Source: Streptomyces koelreuteriae
GTDB taxonomy: Bacteria > Actinomycetota > Actinomycetes > Streptomycetales > Streptomycetaceae
Direction: 5' to 3'
DNA length: 64,000 nucleotides
Assembly: GCF_018604545.1 (NCBI RefSeq)
Contig: NZ_CP075896.1
Location: 7,254,001 to 7,318,000, forward strand
The position numbers and the translations under genes are program-made. Below are positions 8,238 to 16,693 of this stretch, piece by piece. The notes below the pieces were generated by a model, which worked only from the letters and a program-made list of their open reading frames with translations, did not search any database and was not told where the DNA came from. Every line of letters begins with the position of its first letter. The stretch's first letter is position 1.

Positions 8238-8251
8238 ACTACAGATGTAGT
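8238..8251. promoter_or_regulatory. TetR operator candidate 2
   Basis: ACTACAGATGTAGT has the same arms as the first copy, with the centres 28 bp apart. It ends 23 bases before the monooxygenase ATG, so bound repressor would block its transcription. Confidence 0.75.
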
Positions 8252-8274
8252 CGACGCGGGTTCGAGGAGGAGCC

Positions 8275-9459
8275 ATGGCACAGCCGAGGCGGGCCGTCGT
8301 GATCGGCGGCGGTATCGGAGGCCTGACCGCGGCGGCGGCTCTGCACCGGCGCGGCTGGCAGGTCACCGTGCTGGAGCGCGCCCGCTCGCTGGAGCCGGTC
8401 GGCGCCGCCATCTCCCTGGCCCCCAACTCCCTGCGCGCACTGGACGTCATCGGCCTCGGCGAGGAGATCCGCGCCCTCGCCGCCTGGGCGGGGGACGGCG
8501 GGCTGCGCACCCCGTCCGGCCGGTGGCTCTCGCGCTCCTCGGCCGACGCCGCCGCCGAGCGCTTCGGCGGCCCTCTCGTGCTGCTGCCTCGCGCCACCCT
8601 CGTCGAGCGCCTGGCCGCACAGCTCCCGCCGGACGCCGTCCGCACGGACGCCGCCGCGACCCTGGCCGACAGCGGCGACCCTGGCCGACCCGCCATGGTC
8701 AGGACCGCGGACGGCGAGTTGGAGGCCGACCTGGTGGTGGGCGCAGACGGAGTCCGGTCCGCCGTACGCCGGGCGCTCTTCCCCGGCCACCCGGGGACGG
8801 TGTACTCGGGGTTCACCACCTGGCGGGTCGTGATCCCCGTCCCCGGTGCCGAGTTCGCCTCGCACGAGACGTGGGGGAGGGGCTGCATCTGGGGCACGCA
8901 CCCACTCAAGGACGGCCGCGTCTACGCCTACGCCGCCGCCATGACACCCGCCGACGGACACGCGCCCGACGACGAGAGGGCCGAGCTGCTGCGCCTCTTC
9001 GGCGACTGGCACGACCCCATCGCCGCCGTGCTCGCCGCCGCCCGCCCCGACGACGTCCTGCGCCACGACGTCCACCACATCGCCGAGCCCTTGCCCGCCT
9101 ACCACCACGGCCGCGTCGCCCTCGTCGGCGACGCCGCGCACGCCATGCCCCCGACCCTCGGCCAGGGCGGCAATCAGGCCATCGAGGACGCGATCGTCCT
9201 CGCCCACCACTGCGACGACCTCCCCGCCTACACCGCGGCCCGGCTTCCCCGTACGACCGCCGTCGCACGGAAGGCCGTGAACGTCGCCCGCCTCAACCTC
9301 ATGACCAGTCGCGCCGGGATCGCCGTACGCGACACGGCCGTGGCCGCGCTGTCGAAGGCCGGGCCTGCCCTGTTCCTGCGCGGCTTCGACGGCATCGCCG
9401 ACTGGCGGCCCCCGCAGCCGCCGTATGCTTCCGGGCAGACACCGGCAGGCAACCGTTAG
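8275..9459 (+). CDS. FAD-dependent aromatic monooxygenase
   Basis: This is a 394-residue group A flavoprotein hydroxylase. It has an N-terminal dinucleotide-binding GGGIGGLTAA near residue 12, an internal VGADGVRSAVR (the DG motif contacting FAD and NADPH), and the second FAD motif ALVGDAAHAMPPTLGQG. Such enzymes use NAD(P)H and O2 to hydroxylate or epoxidise aromatic or polyketide-like compounds. The divergent TetR gene and twin operators suggest induction by its substrate. A GAGGAGGAG-like site precedes the ATG. The substrate cannot be told from sequence. Confidence 0.88.
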   Translation: MAQPRRAVVIGGGIGGLTAAAALHRRGWQVTVLERARSLEPVGAAISLAPNSLRALDVIGLGEEIRALAAWAGDGGLRTPSGRWLSRSSADAAAERFGGPLVLLPRATLVERLAAQLPPDAVRTDAAATLADSGDPGRPAMVRTADGELEADLVVGADGVRSAVRRALFPGHPGTVYSGFTTWRVVIPVPGAEFASHETWGRGCIWGTHPLKDGRVYAYAAAMTPADGHAPDDERAELLRLFGDWHDPIAAVLAAARPDDVLRHDVHHIAEPLPAYHHGRVALVGDAAHAMPPTLGQGGNQAIEDAIVLAHHCDDLPAYTAARLPRTTAVARKAVNVARLNLMTSRAGIAVRDTAVAALSKAGPALFLRGFDGIADWRPPQPPYASGQTPAGNR

Positions 9460-9472
9460 AGGAGAACACCCC

Positions 9473-10378
9473 GTGAAGGTCGGCTGCATCGGACTCGGCG
9501 ACATCGCGCAGAAGGCCTACCTCCCGGTCCTCGCCTTCCAGCCCGGGGTCGAACTGCACCTGCAGACCCGCACGCCCGCCACCCTCGACCGGGTCGCCGA
9601 CGGCCTCCACATCCCGCGGGAGCGGCGCCACACCACCCTCGACTCCCTGCTCGGCCAAGGACTGGACGCCGCCTTCGTGCACGCCCCGACGCTCGTGCAC
9701 CCGGAGATCGTGACGCGGCTGCTGGAAGCGGGCGTACCGACGTACGTCGACAAGCCGCTCGCCTACGAACTCGACGACTCCGCACGGCTGGTGGCGCTCG
9801 CCGAGGAGCGGGACGTGAGCCTCGCCGTCGGGTTCAACCGGCGCTACGCCCCCGGCTACGCGCAGTGCGCCGACCATCCGCGCGAGCTGATCCTGATGCA
9901 GAAGAACCGCATCGGGCTGCCGGAGGAGCCGCGCACGATGATCCTCGACGACTTCATCCATGTCGTCGACACCCTGCGATTCCTGGCGCCCGGCGAGGTC
10001 GACGACGTGACCGTGCGCGCCCGCGTCCGGGACGGCCTGCTGCACCATCTGGTGCTCCAGCTCGCCGGGGACGGTTTCACGGCGCTGGGGGTGATGAACC
10101 GGCTCAGCGGTTCGGCCGAGGAGATCCTCGAGGTGTCCGGGCAGGACACCAAGCGGCAGGTGGTCAACCTCGCCGAGGTCGTCGACCACAAGGGGCAGCC
10201 GACCGTCCGGCGGCGCGGCGACTGGGTGCCGGTGGCGCGGCAGCGCGGGATCGAGCAGGCGGTGCTTGCGTTCCTGGACGCGGTCCGCGCGGGGAAGGTG
10301 CTCAGCGCCCGGGACGCGCTGGAGACCCATGAGCTGTGCGAGCGGGTCGTACGCGCGGTTCAGGAGCGGACCGCCTGA
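9473..10378 (+). CDS. Gfo/Idh/MocA-family oxidoreductase
   Basis: The protein of 301 residues starts at GTG 9473, preceded by GAGGAG. The N-terminal Rossmann motif GCIGLGDIAQKAYLP is followed by the family marker VDKPLAYEL (EKP-like) and NRRYAPGY. These enzymes oxidise or reduce sugars and related cyclic alcohols with NAD(P). It lies 13 bases after the monooxygenase gene, so the two are probably co-transcribed and TetR-controlled. Its 3' end overlaps the convergent lnt gene by 77 bases. Confidence 0.85.
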   Translation: MKVGCIGLGDIAQKAYLPVLAFQPGVELHLQTRTPATLDRVADGLHIPRERRHTTLDSLLGQGLDAAFVHAPTLVHPEIVTRLLEAGVPTYVDKPLAYELDDSARLVALAEERDVSLAVGFNRRYAPGYAQCADHPRELILMQKNRIGLPEEPRTMILDDFIHVVDTLRFLAPGEVDDVTVRARVRDGLLHHLVLQLAGDGFTALGVMNRLSGSAEEILEVSGQDTKRQVVNLAEVVDHKGQPTVRRRGDWVPVARQRGIEQAVLAFLDAVRAGKVLSARDALETHELCERVVRAVQERTA

Positions 10379-11876
10379 GCCGCAGGGACCGTACGCCCTC
10401 GCCGGCGACCCAGGCGGCGAGGATCAGCAGGGCCGCGTACACCGTCCAGTCGCCGAGGCGGACATAGGGCGTCGTGCCGTGCGCGAGCGGCACCTCGTAG
10501 ACGTGCGCGGCGGACGCGTCCGTCCCGAGCCACGGCCCGATCCGCTGTCCGCTCGGGCCGTAGACGGCCGAGACACCCGTCAGCGTCGCGTGGACCATCG
10601 GACGGCCGGTCTCGGCGGCCCGCAGCGCGGCCAGTGAGGCATGCTGCTCGGGCGCCCAGCTCTGCTGGAACGTGGACGTCGACGACTGGCCGATCAGCAC
10701 GTCGGCGCCTTCCCGGGCGAGGTGGCGGGTCATGTCCGGGAAGGCGGTCTCGAAGCACACCATCGGCCCGACGCGCAGCCCGTTCCCCACGTTCATCACG
10801 ACCGGCTGGGTGCCGCGCCTGCGGTCCTCGCCAGCCGCCTTGCCGACGGAGGTGGCCCAGCCGAGCAGGGAGCGGGCCGGGACGTACTCGCCGAACGGCA
10901 CGAGCCGCATCTTGTCGTAGCGCTCGCCGGTCAGGCCGTCCGGGCCGGCCAGGATCGAACTCTTGTAGATGCCGGGCTTGTCGGAGCGCCGGGCGTCCAC
11001 GTTGACCAGGATGCCGGCGTCCGTCGCGCGGGACAGCGCCGCGAGCCGCCGGGCGAGGTCGGGCCGGTCCCCGAGGTCGAAGCCGACGCTGCTCTCGCCC
11101 CAGACGATCAGGTCGACGTCCTGCCCGGCGAGCCGGCGGGTGAGCTGTTCCTCCCGGTCGAAGCGGCGGTCCGCGCTCTTGCCGCCGTCGACGACGCCCG
11201 GCTGGACCACGGCGATCCTGACCTCGCCGTCGATGTCCGGGCGGGGCGAGAAGGCCCAGGCCGCCGAGGTGGCGGCGGCCGTGGCGACGAGACCGGCCAC
11301 GGCGGGCACCCGGGCCCGGCGGACCGCCACCAGGACGGCCACGGCGACGTTGACGGCGACGACCAGGAAGCTCAGCAGCCACACCCCGCCGACCGAGGCG
11401 AGCCGCAGTGCCGGTTCCACCTCCCACTGGCTGGAGCCGAGCATCCCCCAGGGGCCGCCGAGGCCCTGCCAGGAGCGGACCAGCTCGATGGCCAGCCAGC
11501 CGGAGGGCAGGACGAGGAGTGCGGCCGCGATCCGCCGCCGCGAGGGCTCGCCCGCCAGCAGCCGGTGGGCGAGCCGGCCCCACAGGGCCCACAGGGCGCC
11601 GAGCAGCGCGGCGATGACGAAGGTGAAGACGTGCAGGAAGGGCAGCAGCCAGTGGTGCATCGCCAGCATGAGGCCGAAGCCGCCGCACCAGCCGTCGTAC
11701 GCCGCCCTCTTGCCGGTGGGCGCGGTGCGCAGCAGCAGGAGCCAGGGGACCAGGGCGACGTAGGCCCACCACCACAGGGACGGGGCGGGATAGGCGAGTA
11801 CGGGAAGGGCGCCCGCGAGCACGGCGGCGGCCGAGCGCCGCCAGGGGGAGGCGAGCCAGTGGCCGAGCGTCTTCAT
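10302..11876 (-). CDS. lnt: Apolipoprotein N-acyltransferase
   Basis: Lnt adds the third acyl chain to the N-terminal Cys of lipoproteins at the membrane. This 524-residue protein has six or more N-terminal membrane segments, then a nitrilase-like extracytoplasmic domain. The catalytic Glu sits in WGESS (about residue 261), the Lys in YDKMRLVPFGEY (about 322), and the Cys in VCFETAF (about 374). One more membrane helix is followed by a basic tail. Some streptomycetes carry two Lnt homologues. An AGGAGG site precedes the ATG. The 3' end runs 77 bases into the convergent oxidoreductase gene. Confidence 0.93.
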   Translation of the reverse strand: MKTLGHWLASPWRRSAAAVLAGALPVLAYPAPSLWWWAYVALVPWLLLLRTAPTGKRAAYDGWCGGFGLMLAMHHWLLPFLHVFTFVIAALLGALWALWGRLAHRLLAGEPSRRRIAAALLVLPSGWLAIELVRSWQGLGGPWGMLGSSQWEVEPALRLASVGGVWLLSFLVVAVNVAVAVLVAVRRARVPAVAGLVATAAATSAAWAFSPRPDIDGEVRIAVVQPGVVDGGKSADRRFDREEQLTRRLAGQDVDLIVWGESSVGFDLGDRPDLARRLAALSRATDAGILVNVDARRSDKPGIYKSSILAGPDGLTGERYDKMRLVPFGEYVPARSLLGWATSVGKAAGEDRRRGTQPVVMNVGNGLRVGPMVCFETAFPDMTRHLAREGADVLIGQSSTSTFQQSWAPEQHASLAALRAAETGRPMVHATLTGVSAVYGPSGQRIGPWLGTDASAAHVYEVPLAHGTTPYVRLGDWTVYAALLILAAWVAGEGVRSLRLRRSAPEPRVRPARTAHGSPARPGR

Positions 11877-11945
11877 AGGCGCCTCCTACCCCGCTGGTGC
11901 CTCCAGTGTGCGCCCTGCGGACGATCTAGGACAGCGGACGCCGGG

Positions 11946-12434
11946 TCAGTTGACCACAGGTGTCTTCTGCCGCTCGGGAAGGCGCCGCCACTTCTCCTGG
12001 ACGACCACCGCGCCCAGTCGCCAGCCGTCGCCCGTGCGCAGCAGGGCGAAGGAGTACCGGCCGCCGCACACGAAGTCCGGTGCGGGGCCCGCGGTGGCCA
12101 TGGGGTTGACGTAGTCGGCCCGGACCTGGGCCGTGTCGCCGGTGTCCTGTTCCCAGATCCCGAAGCGGACCCGCCGGTTGACGATCAGGTGCTGGCGCAT
12201 GGTGAACAGCCGCATGCTCTCGGCGAGCCAGGCGGCGACCGCCGTGGCCTCTCCCTCGATGCCGCCGGCCGAGCGGTAGTCCGCCCGCCCGTCGGGCACG
12301 AACAGGCCTCGGTATGCCTCCCAGTCGCCGTCGTCGACCGCCACCGCGTAGTCGGTGATCAGTTCGTCGACGGCCAGCCGGTCTCTCACGGTAGCGAGCT
12401 CCACGCGCTGCGTCATCGGCTCAGTGTTGGGCAT
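11946..12434 (-). CDS. SnoaL-like (NTF2 superfamily) protein
   Basis: This 162-residue protein has the NTF2 cone fold pattern: an N-terminal helix pair (LAVDELITDYAVAVDDGDWEAYRGLF), then GRADYRS and a C-terminal sheet ending in VVVQEKWRR. Members are small cytosolic enzymes or binding proteins for hydrophobic ligands. The start at 12434 gives MPNTEPMTQRVEL; an ATG six codons later is equally possible because neither has a clear ribosome site. Confidence 0.75.
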   Translation of the reverse strand: MPNTEPMTQRVELATVRDRLAVDELITDYAVAVDDGDWEAYRGLFVPDGRADYRSAGGIEGEATAVAAWLAESMRLFTMRQHLIVNRRVRFGIWEQDTGDTAQVRADYVNPMATAGPAPDFVCGGRYSFALLRTGDGWRLGAVVVQEKWRRLPERQKTPVVN

Positions 12435-12508
12435 GGAGGGGGTGGAGCCAAGGGGTGTGACGAAACGGGCTGCTGAGTGGGAGTGGCGAGGGCGGGGAGC
12501 CGGGGCGA

Positions 12509-12688
12509 TCAGGCCGCTTCGACGACCTCGCCGCGGATCGCGGCCGCCCACTCGACGACCAGGAATTCGTACTCCGCGCGCTCCTCGGCGGACAGCTTGC
12601 CGCCCGTGCGCAGCCACAGCGCACGGATCTCCTCGTTGACCTCGGCAGCGGACCGCACGGAACCAGGGATCGAGAAATCGGGGGACAT
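12509..12688 (-). CDS. Small conserved-type protein, function unknown
   Basis: A 59-residue frame reads from ATG 12688 to TGA 12509, with strong G/C third-position bias. The product is acidic and helical (MSPDFSIPG..., SAEERAEYEFLVVEWAAAI, ending VVEAA). It has no membrane segment or known domain. It lies directly upstream of the SnoaL-like gene on the same strand, so the two may be co-transcribed. The codon pattern supports it as a real gene. Confidence 0.6.
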   Translation of the reverse strand: MSPDFSIPGSVRSAAEVNEEIRALWLRTGGKLSAEERAEYEFLVVEWAAAIRGEVVEAA

Positions 12689-12784
12689 GCGGACAGCCTA
12701 GGGGCACCCACTGACAGACCGCTACCGGACGGCTACGGGAACGCTATGCGGTTGGTCACGAGACGCGGCTCACAGGCCGCGGGG

Positions 12785-13660
12785 TCAGCCCGCCGACTCG
12801 GCCGCGTGCGGGCTCAGCTCACCCATCGACACGAGGACGATGATGAGGATGCCGAGGGCGATGCGGTAGTAGACGAACGGCATGAAGCTCTTGGTCGTAA
12901 TGAACTTCATGAACCACGCGATCACCGCGTATCCGACCGCGAAGGCGATGACCGTCGCGAAGACCGTCGGACCCCACGAGACATGGCCGCCCTCCGTCGC
13001 GTCCTTGAGCTCGAACAGGCCGGAGGCGAGCACCGCGGGGATGGCGAGCAGGAAGGAGTAACGGGCCGCGGCCTCACGCGTGTAGCCCATGAACAGGCCG
13101 CCGCTGATGGTGGCGCCGGAGCGGGAGACGCCCGGGATCAGGGCCATGGCCTGGCAGGCGCCGTAGATCAGTCCGTCCCGGACGCCGAGGTCCTCCAGGG
13201 CCTTGCGCTGCTTGGGCGCGCGGTGGCGGCCGCTCTTCTCGTCCCGGGCGGCGAGCCGGTCGGCGATGCCCAGGACGATGCCCATGCCGATCAGCATCGT
13301 CGCCGTGAGCCGCAGATCGCGGAACGGTCCTTCGATCTGGTCCTTCAGCGTCACGCCGAGCACGCCGATCGGGATCGAGCCGACGATGACGAGCCAGCCC
13401 ATCCGCGCGTCGGGGTCGCCGCGCAGCTCCTTGTTGGTGAGCGAGCGCGTCCACGCGGACAGGATCCGCCCGATGTCCTTGCGGAAGTAGATCAGCACGG
13501 CGGCCTCGGTGCCGATCTGGGTGATCGCCGTGAAGGCCGCGCCCGGGTCCTTCCAGTCCAGGAAGGCCGCCGTCAGCCGCAGATGCGCGCTGGAGGAGAC
13601 GGGGAGGAACTCGGTCAGCCCCTGGACGAGTCCGAGGATGAGTGATTCGAACCAAGACAT
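12785..13660 (-). CDS. uppP: Undecaprenyl-diphosphatase
   Basis: UppP/BacA recycles the cell-wall lipid carrier by removing a phosphate from undecaprenyl diphosphate, and its overproduction gives bacitracin resistance. The 291-residue membrane protein starts MSWFESLILGLVQGLTEFLP. It holds the family motifs ending in LPVSSSAH near residue 25 and GVSRSGATI near residue 175, whose Ser/Arg residues line the active site. About eight membrane segments are visible. ATG 13660 is chosen because homologues start there. Confidence 0.95.
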   Translation of the reverse strand: MSWFESLILGLVQGLTEFLPVSSSAHLRLTAAFLDWKDPGAAFTAITQIGTEAAVLIYFRKDIGRILSAWTRSLTNKELRGDPDARMGWLVIVGSIPIGVLGVTLKDQIEGPFRDLRLTATMLIGMGIVLGIADRLAARDEKSGRHRAPKQRKALEDLGVRDGLIYGACQAMALIPGVSRSGATISGGLFMGYTREAAARYSFLLAIPAVLASGLFELKDATEGGHVSWGPTVFATVIAFAVGYAVIAWFMKFITTKSFMPFVYYRIALGILIIVLVSMGELSPHAAESAG

Positions 13661-13772
13661 GAGGTAACGGAGTCCAAGTGCCGATGCGGGACGGACGACG
13701 GGCACACCCGTCCGACGTATGAGATGACCGTGGGATCAGGTGCGCCGAGGGGGAAGCGTAGCGTCCCCGGAT

Positions 13773-13795
13773 GAACCCCTGGGACGCAGGGGTTC
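13773..13795 (-). terminator. Terminator hairpin after the HxlR gene
   Basis: GAACCCCTG (13773-13781) and CAGGGGTTC (13787-13795) form a perfect nine-base stem with a five-base loop. It lies 25 bases beyond the HxlR stop on the minus strand and ahead of uppP. Confidence 0.65.
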
Positions 13796-13819
13796 GGCAG
13801 GCGCTCCGCGGGGGCCGGA

Positions 13820-14290
13820 TCAGGCCGCCGTCGGGCCGGTCACCGTCCAGCCGGGCGCCTGGGGGCGGGCCGTGAGGTCCTCGTGGCGCACCTCGTCCCC
13901 GCAGGCCCGGCAGGTGACGGCCGGGGCGAGCGCCCGGCCGCAGGAGTGCTCGAGGATCATCGGCCGGTCGCCGTCCGTCCGCAGATGGCGGTCGCCCCAC
14001 GCCATCAGCGTCATCAGCACGGGCTCCAGCTCCAGTCCCGCCTGCGACGGCCGGTACTCGAAGCGCTGCGGGCGCTCGCTGTAGGGCTGCCTGGTCAGGA
14101 TCCCGGCGTCGACGAGCCGGCGCAGCCGGGTGGCGAGGATGTCGCGCGGGGCGCCGATGTTGCGCACCAGCTGATCGAAACGGCCGTTGCCGAGGCACAC
14201 CTCCCGCAGTACGAGCAGGGAGTACTTCTCGCCCACGAGCGCGAGGGTGTCGGCGATGGAGCAGGGGCGCGGGTCTTTGCTGGCGGCCAT
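13820..14290 (-). CDS. HxlR-family transcriptional regulator
   Basis: This is a 156-residue winged-helix regulator starting MAASKDPRPCSIADTL. The conserved Cys near residue 10 and IADTLALVGEKYSLLVLREV are HxlR signatures. FDQLVRNIGAPRDILATRL forms the recognition helix region. HxlR proteins sense electrophiles or oxidants, sometimes through that N-terminal Cys. The C-terminus adds CRACGDEV; with the Cys of EHSCGRA this may form a metal- or redox-sensitive site. It is divergent from the thiolase and shares a palindromic operator with it. Its likely -10 (TAGACT, 14303-14298) implies a nearly leaderless mRNA. Confidence 0.85.
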   Translation of the reverse strand: MAASKDPRPCSIADTLALVGEKYSLLVLREVCLGNGRFDQLVRNIGAPRDILATRLRRLVDAGILTRQPYSERPQRFEYRPSQAGLELEPVLMTLMAWGDRHLRTDGDRPMILEHSCGRALAPAVTCRACGDEVRHEDLTARPQAPGWTVTGPTAA

Positions 14291-14308
14291 GGATCCCAGT
14301 CTAGGAGA

Positions 14309-14340
14309 GGGTTGGATTTTCCAACCCACCAGGTTACGGT
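14309..14340 (+). promoter_or_regulatory. Thiolase promoter with overlapping HxlR operator
   Basis: The perfect inverted repeat GGGTTGGA-TTT-TCCAACCC (14309-14327) overlaps a plausible thiolase promoter: TTGGAT (14312-14317), a 17-base spacer, and TACGGT (14335-14340). The opposite strand of the palindrome also offers TTGGAA for the HxlR gene. The regulator probably controls both directions from this site. Confidence 0.65.
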
Positions 14341-14403
14341 GAGTTCGGATTTCCTACTCACTGGTAGCCCCGGTGGTCCGGGGCAGTCATGGAGGCCCGC
14401 ACC

Positions 14404-15579
14404 ATGCGTGACGCAGTCATCGTCGAAGCCGTACGCACCCCGATCGGCAAGGGCAAGGGCAAGGAGAACGGCGCCCTCGCGCACGTCCACCCCGTGGAAC
14501 TGCTCGCCCACACCCTGCGCACCCTCGTCGAGCGCTCCGGCGTCGACCCGGCGCTGATCGACGACGTCATCGGCGGCACCGTCGACCAGGTCGGCGAGCA
14601 GGCCATGAACACCACCCGCTACGCCGTCCTCTCGGCGGGCTTCCCCGAGTCGGTGCCCGCGACCACCGTGGACCGCCAGTGCGGCTCCTCGCAGCAGGCC
14701 GTGCACTTCGCGGCGCAGGGCGTGCTCTCGGGCGCGTACGACCTCGTCGTGGCCTGCGGGGTCGAGTCGATGAGCCGGGTGCCGATGTGGTCGAACGTGC
14801 CCCCGGGCAAGGACCCCTTCGGCCCCGGTGTCGCCGAGCGGTACCCCGAGGGGCTCGTCCCGCAGGGCATCAGCGCCGAACTGATCGCCGCCCAGTGGTC
14901 GATCGGCCGCGAGCGGATGGACGCCTTCGCGGTCTCCTCCCACCAAAAGGCCGCCGCGGCCTGGGAGAACGGGCTCTTCGACGCGGAGGTCGCGCCGCTG
15001 GAGGGCGTCACACGCGACGAGTGCGTACGGCCCGGCAGCACCACCGAGATCCTCGCCGGGCTCAAGCCCGCCTACTACGACCCCGCTTTCGCCGAACGCT
15101 TCCCGCAGATCGAGTGGAACGTCACGGCGGGCAACGCCAGCCCGGTCAACGACGGCGCCTCGGCGGTGCTCATCACGTCGAGCGAGATCGCGGCCCGGCT
15201 CGGACTGCGCCCGCTCGCCCGGCTGCACAGCTTCGCCGTCACCGGCTCCGACCCGCTGCTCATGCTGACCGGCGTCGTACCGGCGACGGAGAAGGTGCTG
15301 CGCAGGGCGTCGCTGGCCCTAGACGACATCGACCTGTTCGAGGTCAACGAGGCGTTCTCCAGTGTCGTACTGGCCTGGCAGCAGGAGACCGGCGCCGACC
15401 TCGCCCGCGTCAACGTGCACGGCGGGGCCATCGCTCTCGGCCATCCCCTCGGCGCGAGCGGCACCCGCCTGACGACGACGCTCGTGCACGCGATGCGGGA
15501 ACGGGGCGCGCGGTACGCGCTGCAGACGATGTGCGAGGCGGGCGGGCTCGCCAACGCCATGGTGCTCGAACGGGTGTGA
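14404..15579 (+). CDS. Acetyl-CoA acetyltransferase / thiolase
   Basis: The protein has 391 residues and all thiolase-superfamily catalytic elements: the nucleophilic Cys in QCGSSQQA near residue 90, the NEAF motif, the His of GGAIALGHPLGASG, and the second Cys in MCEAGG near the C-terminus. It either condenses two acetyl-CoA molecules or cleaves 3-ketoacyl-CoA; biosynthetic and degradative types cannot be separated here. The ATG at 14404 follows a GGAGG site. Divergent HxlR control suggests inducible use. A strong bidirectional terminator follows. Confidence 0.92.
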   Translation: MRDAVIVEAVRTPIGKGKGKENGALAHVHPVELLAHTLRTLVERSGVDPALIDDVIGGTVDQVGEQAMNTTRYAVLSAGFPESVPATTVDRQCGSSQQAVHFAAQGVLSGAYDLVVACGVESMSRVPMWSNVPPGKDPFGPGVAERYPEGLVPQGISAELIAAQWSIGRERMDAFAVSSHQKAAAAWENGLFDAEVAPLEGVTRDECVRPGSTTEILAGLKPAYYDPAFAERFPQIEWNVTAGNASPVNDGASAVLITSSEIAARLGLRPLARLHSFAVTGSDPLLMLTGVVPATEKVLRRASLALDDIDLFEVNEAFSSVVLAWQQETGADLARVNVHGGAIALGHPLGASGTRLTTTLVHAMRERGARYALQTMCEAGGLANAMVLERV

Positions 15580-15606
15580 CCTGACCGGGGCGCGGCCCCG
15601 GTCAGG
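15580..15606. terminator. Bidirectional terminator, perfect 12-base stem
   Basis: CCTGACCGGGGC (15580-15591) and GCCCCGGTCAGG (15595-15606) pair perfectly around a three-base loop. It sits exactly between the convergent thiolase and TVP38-type genes and can serve both. Confidence 0.85.
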
Positions 15607-15618
15607 AGTAACGGCCCG

Positions 15619-16410
15619 TCAGAGGCGGCGCAGCTGGTGTCGCTTGCGCCAGGCCAGCACCACGCCCGCGAGCGCGGGTACGGCGATGCATGCCAGGGCG
15701 ATCAGGAAGGCGGGGGAGGTCGGAGTGGAGGCGCGGGCGCCCGCGACGGCGTAGGCGGCGGTGTTCGGGATCGAGCCGAGGCCCGTCGCCAGCAGGAACG
15801 GGAGCAGGCCCATACGGGAGAAGGAGGCGCAGTAGTTCGAGGCCCAGAACGGCACACCGGGGAACAGCCGGATCGCCAGCATCGAGCGGAAACCGTGCCG
15901 GCTCAGCTGGCCGTCCGCGGCCTTCAGCCAGCGTCCGCGCAGCAGCGGCCGCAGGGCGTCCTGGCCCAGCGCCCGGCCCAGGCAGAAGGCGATGCCGGCG
16001 CCCAGCACCGTGCCCGCCAGGGCTGTGCCGGTGCCGAGCTGGGAACCGAACAGCGCACCCGCCGCGAGGTTCAGCAGCGGCCTCGGCACGAACGCCACGG
16101 TGCACACGCCGTACGCCACCGCGAACACCACCGCCGCCGCGGCTCCGCCGAGCTGGGGCGGCCAGCCCTCCGTCAGCAGCCGCTGCGGCTCGAACAGCAG
16201 CACCGCGCAGCCGGCCGCGGCGAGCAGGGTGACGAGCAGGGACAGCCGCGACCACGGGGAGAGCAGCACTCTCGTGCAGCGAGCGGCGAAACGGGTCGGT
16301 GCGGCGGGCGAGGCGGTCGTTGCCGGGGAAGCGGCGACGGCGAGCTCCGCGGTGCTGGCCCGGGGAGAGGCCGTGGCGGTGCCCCCAGAGCGGGTGGTGG
16401 CATCGAGCAT
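15619..16410 (-). CDS. TVP38/TMEM64-family (DedA-like) membrane protein
   Basis: The product is a 263-residue membrane protein. After a 45-residue Ala/Thr-rich N-terminal tail come about five hydrophobic segments. The family core FVPRPLLNLAAGALFG and the later RLFPGVPFWASNYCASFSRM are characteristic of the SNARE-associated/VTT domain, which includes lipid scramblase-like proteins. Transport or flipping of a phospholipid is an inference from the family. The C-terminus is basic (WRKRHQLRRL), probably cytosolic. Confidence 0.82.
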   Translation of the reverse strand: MLDATTRSGGTATASPRASTAELAVAASPATTASPAAPTRFAARCTRVLLSPWSRLSLLVTLLAAAGCAVLLFEPQRLLTEGWPPQLGGAAAAVVFAVAYGVCTVAFVPRPLLNLAAGALFGSQLGTGTALAGTVLGAGIAFCLGRALGQDALRPLLRGRWLKAADGQLSRHGFRSMLAIRLFPGVPFWASNYCASFSRMGLLPFLLATGLGSIPNTAAYAVAGARASTPTSPAFLIALACIAVPALAGVVLAWRKRHQLRRL

Positions 16411-16549
16411 CCGGCGACACTAACCGACATATGTGTGTGATCGCCGTATGGTTCGTCTCACCAGCGTCACAGACAGTTGAACGCTTGTCGGCGTGCGGCC
16501 CCCCGAAAACCATTCGACGTGCGGTGAAGCGTCGGCAAGGATCGGCGTC

Positions 16550-16651
16550 ATGTTCCGGCAGACCTTCACCCTCGCAGCATCCGTGGTCACGGGTGCCCCG
16601 AAGGCTGCCGTCGTAGCTCTCACAGCCGTTGCAGACGGCGCCCGAAGCTGA
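16550..16651 (+). CDS. Possible leader peptide upstream of tuf3
   Basis: A 33-codon frame starts at ATG 16550, eight bases after an AAGGA site (16537-16541). The peptide MFRQTFTLAASVVTGA... is mildly hydrophobic. Its TGA overlaps the first bases of a 44-base hairpin. Third-position GC bias is weaker than in neighbouring genes. Because it is short and unsupported by homology, I treat it as a candidate only. Confidence 0.3.
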   Translation: MFRQTFTLAASVVTGAPKAAVVALTAVADGARS

Positions 16652-16693
16652 CCCTCTCCGGTTCGTCCGGTCGGACCCCGCAAGGGGAGGGTC
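16650..16693 (+). promoter_or_regulatory. Nested hairpin in the tuf3 leader
   Basis: GACCCTCTCC (16650-16659) pairs with GGGGAGGGTC (16684-16693), with one G-U pair. It encloses a second perfect stem, GTCCG/CGGAC (16665-16676). It ends 51 bases before the tuf3 ATG. It could be an attenuator, a 5' stabiliser, or a terminator for an upstream transcript. Confidence 0.45.

Noticed and set aside
16420..16683. Minus-strand 87-codon frame upstream of tuf3
   Set aside because: No ribosome site, poor codon bias, and it covers the hairpin region; no domain is recognisable.
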